NCBI RefSeq assembly: GCF_000150275.1
Contig: NW_002060947.1
Coordinates: 4,392,335-4,456,334 of the forward strand
Direction: 5' to 3'
Source: Trichoplax adhaerens
Lineage: Eukaryota; Placozoa; Uniplacotomia; Trichoplacea; Trichoplacidae
DNA length: 64,000 nucleotides
The notes under the pieces are model-generated. The model was not told the origin of the DNA, did no database searches, and saw nothing but the letters and a program-made list of their open reading frames with translations. Position numbers and translations under genes: made by a program. Positions 24,007-36,606 of the stretch are shown here, piece by piece. How positions within the stretch are numbered: the first letter of the stretch is position 1; each line of letters opens with the position of its first letter.

Positions 24007-25985
24007 TTAATTGATTAGTTTTGTAGAAGCAATAAAACAGCGAAGTTCTGCCAATCCCTTTCTTCGTTTCGCGCTGAAGAGATATAAATACAGTAATTTG
24101 AGTGTTAACTGTCTAATCTGATAAAATATATTTTCAAGGAATTACTAATGATTTTCGACCATCATTTGTATGATCAAATAAAATAATGGTAGAAATCGCA
24201 GATTATGTTAACAACAGTGCTCACAATTTGAGAGAGCAACTGTTATCTCTAGATATGGATACCTTTGTCACAATACGGACAGTCTATTTACCTGACAGGG
24301 AAAACTTGAGGTAAGCAGCAGTTTGTTTTATGAACAATCTCATAGACATCACTTAATAGCCTTAACATATTTCCTCTAGTAACACAGTCCACCTTCGTTA
24401 AAACGATCTGCAATAAAAATCCATTAATGGAGAGAAAATTGCGCGTTCAGCGAATCTGCCCCTATTATGGTATATTCTAACAGTAATCCAGTATAGGGGG
24501 CCTTCACAATATTTCAACATCACTATAACTTAAGCCTCAGTAGTAAATACTAACTGTTTTAATGACAATTTAAATGTCAGCTTACTTGATAGGACAAGCC
24601 ATAATCTTCCATGACTGCTAAAGCTTCCAGGTCGTTACTTTTGAAGCCATGACGTGAATCAATTAGTAAGCAAGAATTACGGAGTCTATGGTAAATCACC
24701 AGAAGCAAAAAATAGAAAATCAGAAGTTGGAGCAAGTATTTAAATGTACACTAATACGCTAGATAGATTTGATAACTGCAGTAAGGCTATATACTGTAGG
24801 AGTAAGTGGTTGAGATGCAATATAGGAATGGTAAATTATCATTCTAAACACAGCATCGAAGTTAACGAGGATGCATTCTTGGATGGCAGTAATATTATAA
24901 GATCTTTACGTAATTGAAAGCTTACCTAGTACGGTTTACTGTGTAACGTTGTACTAGCTCTTCAAAATACTTAGGGCTTCTATAACCATAACCAGGCGTG
25001 TCAACCAGGAATAGCTTGTTGGCAATGCTGTAAAAATTAAGTAATCTTGTGTGTCCCTAAAAGTAAACGAACAAAAGGTTAGGTTGGAGAGAGCCTTTAA
25101 ACCTCCGGTTCAAAGTTAGCGTATCTTACTGGTTTCTTGGAGGTTCTAGCGAACCTGTTGCCTCCACATGCTATCGCATTGATTAACGTGGATTTACCAG
25201 CATTACTACGTCCAATAAAGGCAATCTAATCCTCATTCATAGATTAATGACAATGCAAACATTATGAACCAGCTTAATACTCGTTATTTTGCATAAGCAA
25301 TAATTAATTATCGAGCAATTACTTGAGATTAGATAGGAGTTTACATCAGATGTATCTTACAATTTAATGCCAGCTAGTTCGCATAATAAAGCGATAAAGT
25401 GGAGCATACTAGCTGCAGCTACAGTATACTGAATACATGTACTGCAAATATGAGTATCATCTTACGCAGTAGACGAATACTAAACTACAACTGTAAGTGC
25501 GTATACTCTCATACATTATACCTAACGTTAGTTTTCAGCTTACCTCTGGTAGTGCATAAGGCAACTAAGCTACAATTGTAAGTGCGTATAGTCTTGTACA
25601 TTATACCAAAGGCTAGCTTTCAACTTACCTCTGGTAGTGTATACGGCAATCTATCCAATTGTTCGAATTCCATAACAGAAGTAACGAATTTATTATTTCC
25701 TTTTGTAAATAAGTTTTGTGCTTTAGTTAGTTCTTTTTGATTTGGCTCAAAGATAATAGGATAGCCCTCTAATAGATACGAATAAGAGTGCTTTGGATTA
25801 ACATCTCTTTCACGAAAAGCATAGGACGAAGACCAACGGTATATCCATGGCAGATGTAATCGACGATCTAATCTATTGTTTAGATGATTTAGTTTATTAA
25901 TAGTACTAGAAAAGGTTGATATTATCCTTTTAGTATTTCTAAAACTAAAGGGGGAGATGTAGATTGGCATACTCAGACATAACAT
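24007..25985 (-). CDS. GTPBP8: GTPBP8: EngB/YihA-type mitochondrial GTPase
   Basis: Six exons on the minus strand, 5' to 3': 25985-25629, 25225-25130, 25056-24926, 24685-24586, 24407-24292, 24073-24007. They total 867 nt (288 residues; human 284) with consistent phases. Visible motifs: G1 GRSNAGKS (124-131), G2 Thr in GHT (152-154), G3 DTPGYG (170-175), G4 TKVD (232-235) and G5 VSA (~266-268). The C-terminal LRCFIAS matches the vertebrate protein. The basic, Ser-rich, acid-poor N-terminus (~1-60) fits a mitochondrial targeting sequence. The family assists large mitoribosomal subunit assembly. Exon 6 was placed by that C-terminal match; a nearer acceptor gave a stop without homology. The exon 1 splice donor is partly duplicated 85 bp into the intron (see repeat). 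The gene converges with ALKBH8 and is divergent from THOC2. Confidence 0.93.
25481..25650. repeat. 85-bp tandem duplication spanning the GTPBP8 exon 1 splice donor
   Basis: Two head-to-tail copies, 25481-25565 and 25566-25650, share 'acaa(c/t)tgtaagtgcgtata' and 'cttacctctggtagtg'. The second copy includes the end of GTPBP8 exon 1 and its donor (CAGAG|gtaagt on the minus strand). The first copy carries a near-identical second donor inside the intron (CAGAG|gtaagc). The copies differ at roughly a tenth to a fifth of positions. Confidence 0.9.
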
Positions 25986-27583
25986 TTCAATAGGATGATG
26001 GCAATTTTAATGTTTATTGGCAGGCTACTTTCCCTTTACTGACGGGCTGATCAATTATGCTCGTATAGGCAATAGTATACTGTACATAACTCGTATCAAG
26101 CTGTTGTCCACGAGCTGTATGAACTCTTACGCAAAGATCTAATTATAATCCTTCCGCCTTTCTTTCTGTGGCCTGCCGACATTTTAGGTCAATCCAGTAT
26201 CCCATCAACAATCATGTCTCTGAATAATTGCATATGTTGTAGCTGGACAACTAAATGGAACTACAGTAGATATTTTTAGTAGTCCATGGTTATATAATTG
26301 AGTTATGGAAAAATCACGAAATGGTGATTAAATCGTATAAATTTATGACTTGATTATGTCATTGTACAGTGAAAAACGCAGCTTTGATTGATATAACTAA
26401 TGAATGAAATTCGCGTAATACTCCTTTATTGACAGTGAAAAATTCTCGTAACTCGAAAAACATTTCTTGTCAGTCAAATTACATATTAACTAAATTGTGG
26501 ATTATACTAGACATTATGGTAAATATCTTGGATATCATTTTGACCCAGCCACTTTTACAAATTAATGTTACTGTATATTAATTCGTCTTCTCCCATCACT
26601 TCTGGGATTGACTTGGAACATATCGAGATATATGCGCTGAAAAGGCTTATTACATGATGCGTTGCATGCACCAAATGATACATTAGAATAAGTGGCTAAT
26701 TGGCATTGGAATGTAGAGAATGCATATAGATAAAATCATATTGTGTTGTTCTGACAAGATAGGCCTTACAAGTAAAAGTATATATGGAAACGTAACCACC
26801 TTGATACTTAGTTGTATTCGCACAGACGTACATGCAATAAGCATTCAATAAAGGAATTCCTACGCTATAATTTACTGCTAACGCGGTCATACTATTACAG
26901 TAGTATTGATCAATATATAAGTAGTAAAAATATACAAGTTACCGATGGCTAGAGACCTTTGCACTTTCCATTTGTATTACTGGTACTAGATCGATGTTAC
27001 ATCTAGATTACATTTATGCTTGATACTTGATACTGCCTTCATGTTAGTATTTTTCTGTTCTTTTTATGGCTATATCGAGTCAGACTGAATTTATTTTACT
27101 ATTAGTAACAATCACTGTAAAATTTTGCAAATTACGGTAAGCCAATGGAATTATTCATTTGGGCTGCTGTAAATTAAATTTTTAATTTCCCTATATTTGC
27201 AGATTCGTTATCGACATGTATAGTACTCGTCGTGTAGATTGGCTAGCTCCCTTCCTAAGCATTTATCTTACTGTCGGTGTTTGTCTATCAGACGAAAATT
27301 CCGTGAATAATTATAAGTTTAGGACAGGTTTAAGTTTATATTCATTACAGTTTCTGAGAAGCAATTATAGTTTAAAGTAGCACATGTTTTGTTCTCCACG
27401 GTATTTTAGTTAACCATAATTCACAATATATAAAGCACTATAAGTTTACAAAACAATATCATGAACTAAAAGAACTTGTACAGTACCGCTATGATTTGGA
27501 ATATCATTGCAGATTTGATAATATATTTCTGAACGTTGCACTTTAATAATAAAGAATCAGTAAGAGAAAGAAAAAGCAAAATC
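25986..27583. other. Intergenic, 5' of GTPBP8, no gene seen
   Basis: AT-rich sequence holding the GTPBP8 promoter and 5' UTR. A 64-codon minus ORF at 26696-26890 has no recognisable features. Nothing else can be supported. Confidence 0.55.
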
Positions 27584-27655
27584 AGGCACGAGAGGGATTC
27601 GAACCCTCGATCTTCGGTTTACGAGACCGACGCCTTACCACTTGGCCACCGCGCC
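27584..27655 (-). tRNA. tRNA-Thr (anticodon CGT)
   Basis: The reverse complement folds as a 72-nt cloverleaf: acceptor GGCGCGG with TCGTGCC (including G-T pairs) and discriminator T. The A-box region is TGGCCAAGTGGTAAGG and the anticodon stem is TCGGT/ACCGA. The seven-base loop CTCGTAA gives anticodon CGT (reads ACG, Thr). The T-arm is GAGGG TTCGAAT CCCTC with a B-box match. No intron is present. It is very like the vertebrate tRNA-Thr-CGT. T runs follow on the minus strand (A runs at about 27571-27580 on +), suitable as a Pol III terminator. With C34 it is not a substrate for ALKBH8-type U34 chemistry. Confidence 0.96.
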
Positions 27656-27988
27656 CCAGCAGAAGTACATAGTCAATTTTACGTATTTAACTAATACAAT
27701 TGCAATTCGTGGCACTTTGCTATATAAAGAATCAATCAGAGTATAGCAGTACCAGTAGTTGTATAGAACCGAAAGTACTGAACAGAACACCGAAAACTGT
27801 GCTGTGATGACATCAATACTGTACTCTGTATACTGTACCGTACTGTATTGTACTGTTAGTACGATTTAGCAGGGTGATCGCAGAACAGGACTCATGGCTA
27901 GGTCAGAGTCTTTATCTTGTTAGAAGTCTCTGACCAGGTTTCACCGTAAGTAGCGCTTGAAGCATTTTGCGCACGCGTAAACTTCAAG
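27656..27988. promoter_or_regulatory. Spacer between tRNA-Thr and THOC2; THOC2 promoter region
   Basis: This 333-bp spacer must hold the THOC2 promoter and 5' UTR. It contains a short TACTGTAC-rich patch at about 27820-27862. There is no clear TATA box. The stretch just before the ATG is richer in GC ('gcgcacgcgtaaac'). Confidence 0.45.
27820..27862. repeat. TACTGTAC-rich patch
   Basis: A run of imperfect TACTGTAC/GTACTGT motifs of the same kind as the 18.3-19.2 kb block, 130 bp upstream of the THOC2 start codon. Confidence 0.8.
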
Positions 27989-30900
27989 ATGGCTTCAGCA
28001 GGGTTATGGCCGTTGGAACAGTTGGAAAGTTTGCAAAAAAAAGGCCTCGAAGAGATGTTAATATTAATTTATTTGTATATTTATTATTGCTAAATGAAAA
28101 ATAAGAATATTATAGCTAAATTTTTATGGTACTAAGGTTGTTACCTCATTATTTATTAATAAATAGTCTCGCTGAAGTCCACCAGTGTCAATCACCAAGT
28201 GATGATTTCGCGAGTGCAACTTCTCCAGGTGGAAAAGGTGATAAACGCTATTAAGATATGCTTTTACAATTATACATATAAATTCAAGCGTGTATTTTAT
28301 ACGTTTCACTACAGTCGATTATAGTAATACCTTTATTTTGATATTGAGCTCTATTATCACATGTGCTAACTGTTAACCAGTTAACATTTATATGGAAATC
28401 TATCATTTATGTAGACCTGAAATTGCTGCTGTATCATCTCTGTATCCTGGCCGTGCAGCAAAAAATCAACCAAGAAACAATTATTAGTTACTTTAAGGAG
28501 ATACAGGTTCATAATAAATGATACCCCAACGTATACATTTCTAAAATTTTGATGGATTAAGCTAGTAATACGTAAGAGCTTAAAAATACCAGTATATACG
28601 AGCATACAGCCTACTTGGTATTGACGATTGCATGATGTTCATAGCTTGAATTAATTGTAGAGTAAAGTGTGTGTATTTTAGTATGATGCTGAATATTGAA
28701 ATACATTAGCAACTAGACTTGTTATTTGATGAAATTGCTTGTTTTTACTAGAAAATTCGTCCCGATTTGAAAACCAAGTTAGCTGATGTGCTGTTCTTAC
28801 TTGGTAGGTATTAAGCTTTTGATAGCTCGTATCCTTTCAATTTACTTTAGCATAGCTGAGGAGTGATTTAACCTTCTATCAGACTTGTAGTAGGGATTAT
28901 TATAAGTATGTTAACTGACCTGACAATAATCACTTATAATATACTTATATAACATGATCATTTACTAGATCTGGAAACGGATGATAGGGAAATTAATAAA
29001 GAGAGTAATAAAGATTCCAATAGCGTAGAAGAGCTACAATCTTCTCGCCAACAATTCATAATATTTGCACGTTCATGTGTGGTAAGTAACCTAAACAGTC
29101 GTAATAAATAGGGAGTCATTGATTATGAATGTGATATTAGTATTCGATGTAATAAAAGAGAATAAACAATTCGTAAAATTCTAATTACAATTATTAAACA
29201 TTAATTAAAGTCTGCTTGCCATTAATTGCAGGATATTATTGGGGAAGCGGTATTAAAGCAAAGATTGGAATTTGAAACATTAGAGTCGTTAGGTTTAATT
29301 ACCTCTAGTAAAGCTTTTACTCAAAAATACGTCAAAATCAAGACGAAACTATTGTGAGTCTTTAATTAACTCCTTTACTGTTCTAACTGTGATGATTAAC
29401 ATACTGTACTCCTTTTGCATATTTTTAGTTATAAACAACAAAAATTTAATTTATTACGCGAAGAGAGTGAAGGCTATGCAAAATTAATCGTAGAATTGAA
29501 TAAGGATATTAATGAAGCTAGCGATGCCCAAAAAGTGTTAGGAGTAATCAATTCTTTGATAGGTACAATATCTGATTATCTCATAATGTTATTAATTTGA
29601 CATCCCCCGCGAATTAACGTTAAATTTTTTGACGTCTTATCACAGCGGAATTCGATTTAGATCCCAATCGCGTGATTGATTTTATATTGAATGCTTTCGA
29701 ATTTCGACCACAACAGCCAAAGTTTTTTGTACAATTGATTAAATCGTATAACTGTGAATCGTCTACTTTATGTAGCACCCTTGGATTTAAGTTCAATTGC
29801 TTAAAGGTATTTACTAATAAATTGTTATGTTAAATTTCCAGAAGTTGGGTTGATTACTATCTTTTACTATTATTTATAGAAGGACTCTGGGTCAATTTCT
29901 AAGAATCTCTATTTCATAGCTGCAATTTTGATTCAAGAAGGACTGATTGCTGTAGAAGACCTATATCCACATGTTAGTTTAACATTCAAGTGAATGATTT
30001 ACTTATTGAGTACTCTCGATACTGATAAGAAAATATTTTATGTCTTTGCCTTTGTTTATCATAAAGCTTGCGCCCGCTAATGACGAATTCGAAAAGGATT
30101 ATAAACAAATGCTTGTCCAGGCGCGAAGTAACGCAAAGAAAGTTAATGTTGTGAATCCTAGTGTAAGGATAGTTTATTCCAACATTCTTAATGATTCTTA
30201 CGTTTATACGATTGTATATATTTTAATTTTATGTTTTGATCATAAAGGATAAAGGCACAAGTATTGAACCCGAGATGACTAAAGATATCGAAGTTAGTTA
30301 TGTAGAAGAATACACAAGCGCTGTACCTTTCAATTTTATCTAATGTAATATAATGCAACCTTCAGTATATTGATTCTTTTACACTTACAATATATATTTA
30401 ATTAGGAGACTTTAAAAAATCAGAAGATTGGACTTTGTTTTGCCTTGCTGTCGCTATATGATTGGTCGCATTCTCGGTTTATCTTTAATCAGCTGCCTAT
30501 GTACTCTGTAGCATCACATCAGTTAATTGCGGTTGCACTATGCAAAATTTTACATACCACTATAGACCCTATTTACAAGAAGTAAATGACGTCGATTGCT
30601 ATTAATAATAACTCTGAAATGCATTGCAGATAAATAAATAGCATTTTACAATATTTAGGTTTGCGCCAAAGGCTGCTAACAGTCAGCTTTATTCACAAAT
30701 AAAGAAGAATGGTGGCCCAGCTCGATGTGACAGTTTTACTGACTTAATGAATGATGTCCTTCCTATATGCTGTCACCTAGGGCCTTATATCTATGTCGAC
30801 CAGATATTAATTATCAAACTAATTCGAATTGGCAAAGGCTATTTACTGGAGGTAAATGTTAACACTTAACTAAAATTCTTTATTCGCCTTTGCTAGTACT

Positions 30901-33900
30901 AATTTTTGCCTTACTTGCACAGTTTGCGTCATCGAACAATCAGAAGGTTAGAAACTTTATTGCTCATTTTAAAATTTACTGATTCAAATGTGAATATTTT
31001 CTGTTGAGATTAGGATTCAACACATTTAGGTGATCTTTTTAACAAATCCTGTTCATAATTTAGGATGCTCTGTGGGGTATGATGCTAGACCTGCTCAATG
31101 ATTGTTTAATTCCATCTTTGTCTTTAACCGAGTGCAATGCCAGCTTGGGTGAAGAGTTATGGGATATGATCAAGATTTATCCGTATACCACTAGGTAGTA
31201 TGTTAGCCATTGTGATCATTTGGTATGTTTTCCTGTCATTAATTGTTCTTGATTTGTAATCTGAAATTTTACTTCAAGGTACCACCTTTATTATCATTGG
31301 AAGGCCATAAGCTATAATAATCATAAAGATTTGCTTAAAGCTAAAACAAAAACGTTGGATAGTGCACGTTATATTATGAAGCGAATAACCAAAGAAAATG
31401 TTAAACCATCCGGCAGGCAACTCGGAAAACTAAGTCATAGTAATCCAGGAATTTTATTCGATTACGTATGTTTTTGATCGAAGGATTTTATGAATATTTA
31501 GAAATTTTCTTGCAATTTTATCATTTTGGTAAATGTACATATTGTTTTCTTTTCGAATTCTGTTATCCACTGAAGTTGCTTTCCCAAGTTCAGAAGTTTG
31601 ACAATTTTATTGGGCCAGTAATTGACTCACTGAAATATCTGACATCACTTGCATATGATGTGTTAGCTCGTATCCAAAAACTTATTGATTTAGCGAATAC
31701 TGATAGTATTATTACAAAATTACTTTCTTAATATGATGAAATTGCTACTTTTTACAACAAATTACGAGAAATTTAGTTCTTAACTTTAAGTTAAAAGACT
31801 GCATAATTGAGGCTCTGTCTAGCGCTAGTAAACAGCGATCAAAGCACGAAGAGTCTACTACATCAGAGTGGTTGCAAAGTTTAGCTACTTTTTGTGGGTT
31901 GGCATTCAAAAAGTATACTCCTGAAGTTACTGGATTATTACAATACATTACCAATCAGTTGAAAAATGAAAAAAGGTAATATTACACGTATATCTAAACT
32001 AGTGTCTAATATTCAGATTCGCTAAGTTTATGCAGTAACGATTATATTTGGCTATCAATTAGTTATGATTTACCAGTATTGCAAGAAATGATTACGAAAA
32101 TGTCGGGTATAGAAATATCCGTAGAAATAACGCAAGATCAATTAGAGGCTCAATTCGGGGGTGATACTTTAGTTGCGGAAGGTAGCTTCTTTACCAATAT
32201 TCGAAACGTCAAGAAATCATCCCAGCGTCTTCGCGATGCACTTCTTACTGAAAATTTAGCTGTACCACTTTGCTTGCTGTTGGGACAGCAAAGAGAGAAA
32301 ATTATATTCGATAGTAGTAATGATATTCACATCAAGCTTATTGGGAAGTTATATGATCAGGTAAGTAGCTTGAATGAATATTTAGTTTACGATTCCTAAT
32401 TAGGTGTATATTAAGCTTTGAACTCGTGAGTGATTTGAGTTTTTATAATCTTAGTGCCAGGATGCATTAATTCAATTTGGATGGTTTCTGGCTAATCAAC
32501 TTCATATTGAAGATTATCGAAAACACCTTCCACCAATTAATATACTGCAACGAGAATATTGTATGAAACCGGATATAGCGTTTTTCTTCTCTCGGCCTAT
32601 GTTTCATTACGCCATTCAGGTCTAGTTTAAATCTATTCTTCATTGTGGAAACATAATGTAACCATTTAGAGTTCTTAGATTTATGATTTTAAATAATCTT
32701 ATGCATGAACAGCGTGTGTACCCGATATGTTATAGCTCATTTTGATGTCTTTGTTACATTTTCATTTAGTTGAAGTACGAAAAGCTCAATGAAAAGGGCA
32801 ATGACAAAGAGCGGAACGTTGAAGCGGTTGGTATCTTAGAATTTTAAATCCTTTATTATCATTAATGGGAAGACTATCTGCCGGTAATTGTGTTGAATAA
32901 CAACCCAATTTATTTATATATGTATGTTATATAAATAGTATATAAAAGCAAGTGAGTCTTACATGGGAGAACTAATCGAAAGTGCTAATAGTATGTTGCC
33001 TGCATCAACTTGGAATGACATTAGGTTGGCTTTCTTCTGTAAAATTGATGCGATTTGTAACGAATATTGTTGATCTAAAATTTTAATTTAATGTTACCGT
33101 ATTCTGCTGATTAATTAGCATTCAGCTATATGTTACCTTCTGGTCATTGTCTATGTATGACATATATACACCTACTGCGCGTTATGAATCAGAGATTAAT
33201 AAACTCACTCTGGCTATTAATTCGATCGATGTGGAAAATGTGAGTGTTTAATATCATTAATACTTGGCTAAATGCAAAGCGAAATAATCAACTTGTGGTC
33301 AGAATTTTGGACATCATTAACTTATAGATATTTATTCTTCAAAGATTGCTCCTAGTAAACGAAAGAAAGAAAAAGAAAGACTGACGAATTTAATGGAGAA
33401 GCTCAGAACAGAAGAAAAGAAGCAAAAAGAGCACACCGAACGTGTAAAAGTGCGTCTAAGCCGTGAAAAGGATACGTGGTTTCCGTTGAGTAAGATTATA
33501 TAGATATTGATTATCAATTGAATTTATTAGTTTAATTTAGAATATAGTAGCCTTTGACTGATATGCAAGTACAATTTGGAATATTTAATTAATTTTAAGG
33601 AACATCAAAGAAAGATTTGCGCGTTCTTTGCTTCCTACAAACATGCATATTCCCACGTGGATGCTTTTCTGAAGCTGATGCTGTTTATTGTGCAAAATTT
33701 ATTTTTCTCGTCCACAGTCTTAAATCTCCGAATTTTTCTACGCTACTGTTATTTGATAAAGTAAGATATTGATCACTTACATGGAATGTATCGTTTACGT
33801 AAGCAACAGTGGATCACTAAACTAACAACTACTGTATATCCGTATAGCTATTTTCAGATATCTCTTATATCGTATCATGCTTAACAGAAAATGAAGCGCA

Positions 33901-36606
33901 TCATTATGGTATTGACGTTCCGTTAACTGATGATTTTGCTTATTTTCGTTGTGTTATATATTTATATGATATTAACAGTTTACAAATTATATTTATTTGT
34001 CTATGGCAGGCCGCTTTCTGTGTTGTATGCTAGAAACGATTGATAAATGGCATCGAAGTAAAGAAAAATATGATAAGGTATGTACAAAGCGGTTTAATTT
34101 GGACTAAGGATTCTTTACCCTAAAATCCCTGTTATCCATTTTTTTTTATGTGATGTTAGGAATGCAGTAATTACCCTGGATTTGCTACAATTATTCGTAA
34201 AAATGAAACTAGTCAATCGGATACAAATAAATCGAATCAGCTAGAATTCGAAGACTATCGACGTGTCTGTCGCAAATGGCATTACAAACTCACTCGGGTA
34301 TGTCTATTTAAACTTCAGCTATATACTGTAGCGAGTGCAATAGTTATTCAGACTTTGTTATGAGCTTTATATTGACATGACTTTATTCTACGACATTTTC
34401 TTATAGGCATTTGCGTCATGTTTAGTTTCGGAAGAGTATATTCAAATAAGAAATGCTCTAATAATTATGACAAAGGTATTATCTTGGTTAATAGTGTAGC
34501 TATCAACCGATATAGTGAACTAATTTAAACAAATATTGAAATTTCATAGATTGTGCAGTACTTTCCTGTTATCGATAATCTTGGTAAAGCATTGAAAACT
34601 CGGCTAGACAAGCTTCAGAAGGATGAGAAAGATAAGAGGCCCGATCTATACGCTCTCGCTACTGGGTTAAATATGATACTTAAATTACTAATAACATAGT
34701 CATGAAGCCGATAATGTATTATTAATACGCTTACTAAAACAAAACTTACTTAATGACAGTATTTATCTGGGTATTTACTATTAGTTATGCTGGAAGATTT
34801 TTAAGTAAGGTGTCACAATTGATTCCGGAGGAAAAATTCTATGTCAAGGTTAGCTTTTATTCATATTGAAATGCCGCTTAAACTGGGTTAGACTTAATTA
34901 AATTGGGTATTATCTCGTTTGAATTTAGGAGGTGACTGTAAAGTCCCAAAGTAGTAAGTTTCATGTTTTTTTATATACGTTTAGTAAATCTACTGATTTG
35001 TCTAAACGTCATGAAATGTATGGAGAAATATTGTATATTAACCGTCACAGTGGTTGTTTTAGTGTAACGTTTATGCACTTCATTGGTATAGGTAAGTCAG
35101 CTTCATCAAGTAGCAGCAGCATTGAGATAGCGAAACCTAAGGCGTCTAATAAGCCATCGGAGCATCCTACTAGTGCGGATTCGAATGTCAATTCTACTAG
35201 CAACAACGATCAAACGTTAGTCAAAGCTGTTGCGACGGGATCTAAGAAGTTAAAGAAAGAAGCGACTAATCCCGACTTAGCAAGCAATAAGAAAGAGGCC
35301 TCTGTCTCAAAAAATTCATCAAGGTGATATGTCAAACATATTTTATTTAGATAAATAAATATTGGACTGTTGTTTCTTATATGTTAAAAATTTTAATAAT
35401 AGTACATCATCGCAAGATAGCAAAAAATCAAAGGAGCATGTTAAACAATCTGATGGTCGAAAGTCTAAACAATCTTCGCCATTAACAGAAGGTGAAAGAG
35501 CAATATGTAGCATTGGACTACAAAATTTTTTATTTGAAAATAAAATCGAATATAGTGTTAATGGCGTTTATTGCTTTACAATCTATCCTATGCAGAAGTA
35601 AGTAAGAGACGTAAAGTACAAGAAGAGCCTAGTCCTGTGGAAGTTATTAAAAGAGAAAAGGTGTACTGTCGTGTGTTAAGTGCAAAATCGAAAGCGTTTA
35701 ACCACTTTTCGATTGAATCGATTGGCTTAATGGTTATTGTCTTTATATAGCACGAGAAAGGAAAAGAAAAGGAAAAAGATAAGAGCAGAGTGGAAAGGAA
35801 ACGGGTCTGTTTTATTTTATGCAATGCGTAGTAGCGGTGTTATATTGTTTTTATTGATGGTGCGCTGTATGACTCTGACTATACACTAAAAAACTTGGAT
35901 AAAGGGTAACACGTAATCTGCATGAATTAATTTTGTAGGAACGACCACCGGATACGGAGATTGTCATTCAGAAAGAATCCAAGAGGCACCGTGATGAAGA
36001 AGCTACAGATAAAGGTGTGATACTAAAATCGATAGAATTCTCATCAAGAGCTTATTTAATACCAAATATTGTTCAGATATTTTATCAATCTACGTTTGTA
36101 ATAATAGTATCTGGTACACCGAGTACGTCATCGAAAAGCCTCAGAAGTAATGTCGAAACCACAAAAGTGCACAAAGTACGCATGACTTGTACAGTAGTTA
36201 TGTTTTTGCTTGCTAATTACACAAATCGTAATGTAGGGTATTTCCGTACTGATCAAGTGTCAAGTTAATACGTTATCGATTTTTTAATTTGAAGGAAAAA
36301 AGTAAAGGCGTAAAAAGTAGCCATAAAACTGATACAGCTAAAGCCAACATAAGAGGGTCACGGTCAAGCTCGCCGGCTAGTAACAGTAGCTCTAAAAGGG
36401 TAGGTTATAATTGAGATTTAAGGTATTATTACTCAAAATATGAGCTAGCCTTATGTACGCTTAATATTTCTTTACAGAAAGAAAAAGATAGCTATGAACG
36501 CGGACGATCACCTAGTCATAATGTGCGTCGAGAGCCTAGAGATGACCAAAAAAGTGGGAGAAAACAATATCTTTTTATTACGTTTGGGTTTTTAACTAAC
36601 CCTTAG
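27989..36606 (+). CDS. THOC2: THO complex subunit 2
   Basis: Forty exons: 27989-28056, 28167-28228, 28415-28506, 28752-28803, 28969-29081, 29232-29353, 29429-29562, 29646-29806, 29880-29972, 30067-30162, 30248-30292, 30406-30581, 30659-30851, 30923-30946, 31064-31194, 31279-31465, 31576-31669, 31798-31975, 32063-32360, 32455-32619, 32770-32830, 32949-33024, 33119-33239, 33345-33489, 33600-33760, 33848-33908, 34010-34077, 34160-34297, 34407-34475, 34550-34665, 34785-34848, 34929-34953, 35092-35323, 35403-35491, 35596-35660, 35751-35804, 35939-36014, 36108-36175, 36295-36399, 36478-36606. The total is 4407 nt (1468 residues; human ~1593) with every phase consistent. Collinear THOC2 blocks include [63 protein letters not shown] and KRPDLYALA. 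The C-terminal ~250 residues are Lys/Ser/Arg-rich and low complexity, as in animals. THOC2 is the nuclear scaffold of THO/TREX, coupling transcription to mRNA export. Exon 1 uses a weak donor (AT|gttaat), and the first two exons and last Lys-rich exons are least certain. Confidence 0.93.

Noticed and set aside
24186-24303. Plus-strand ATG frame followed by a gtaagc donor-like site
   Set aside because: It is antisense to GTPBP8 intron 5 and exon 5, whose protein match (TKVD, VFPVS) is clear on the minus strand.
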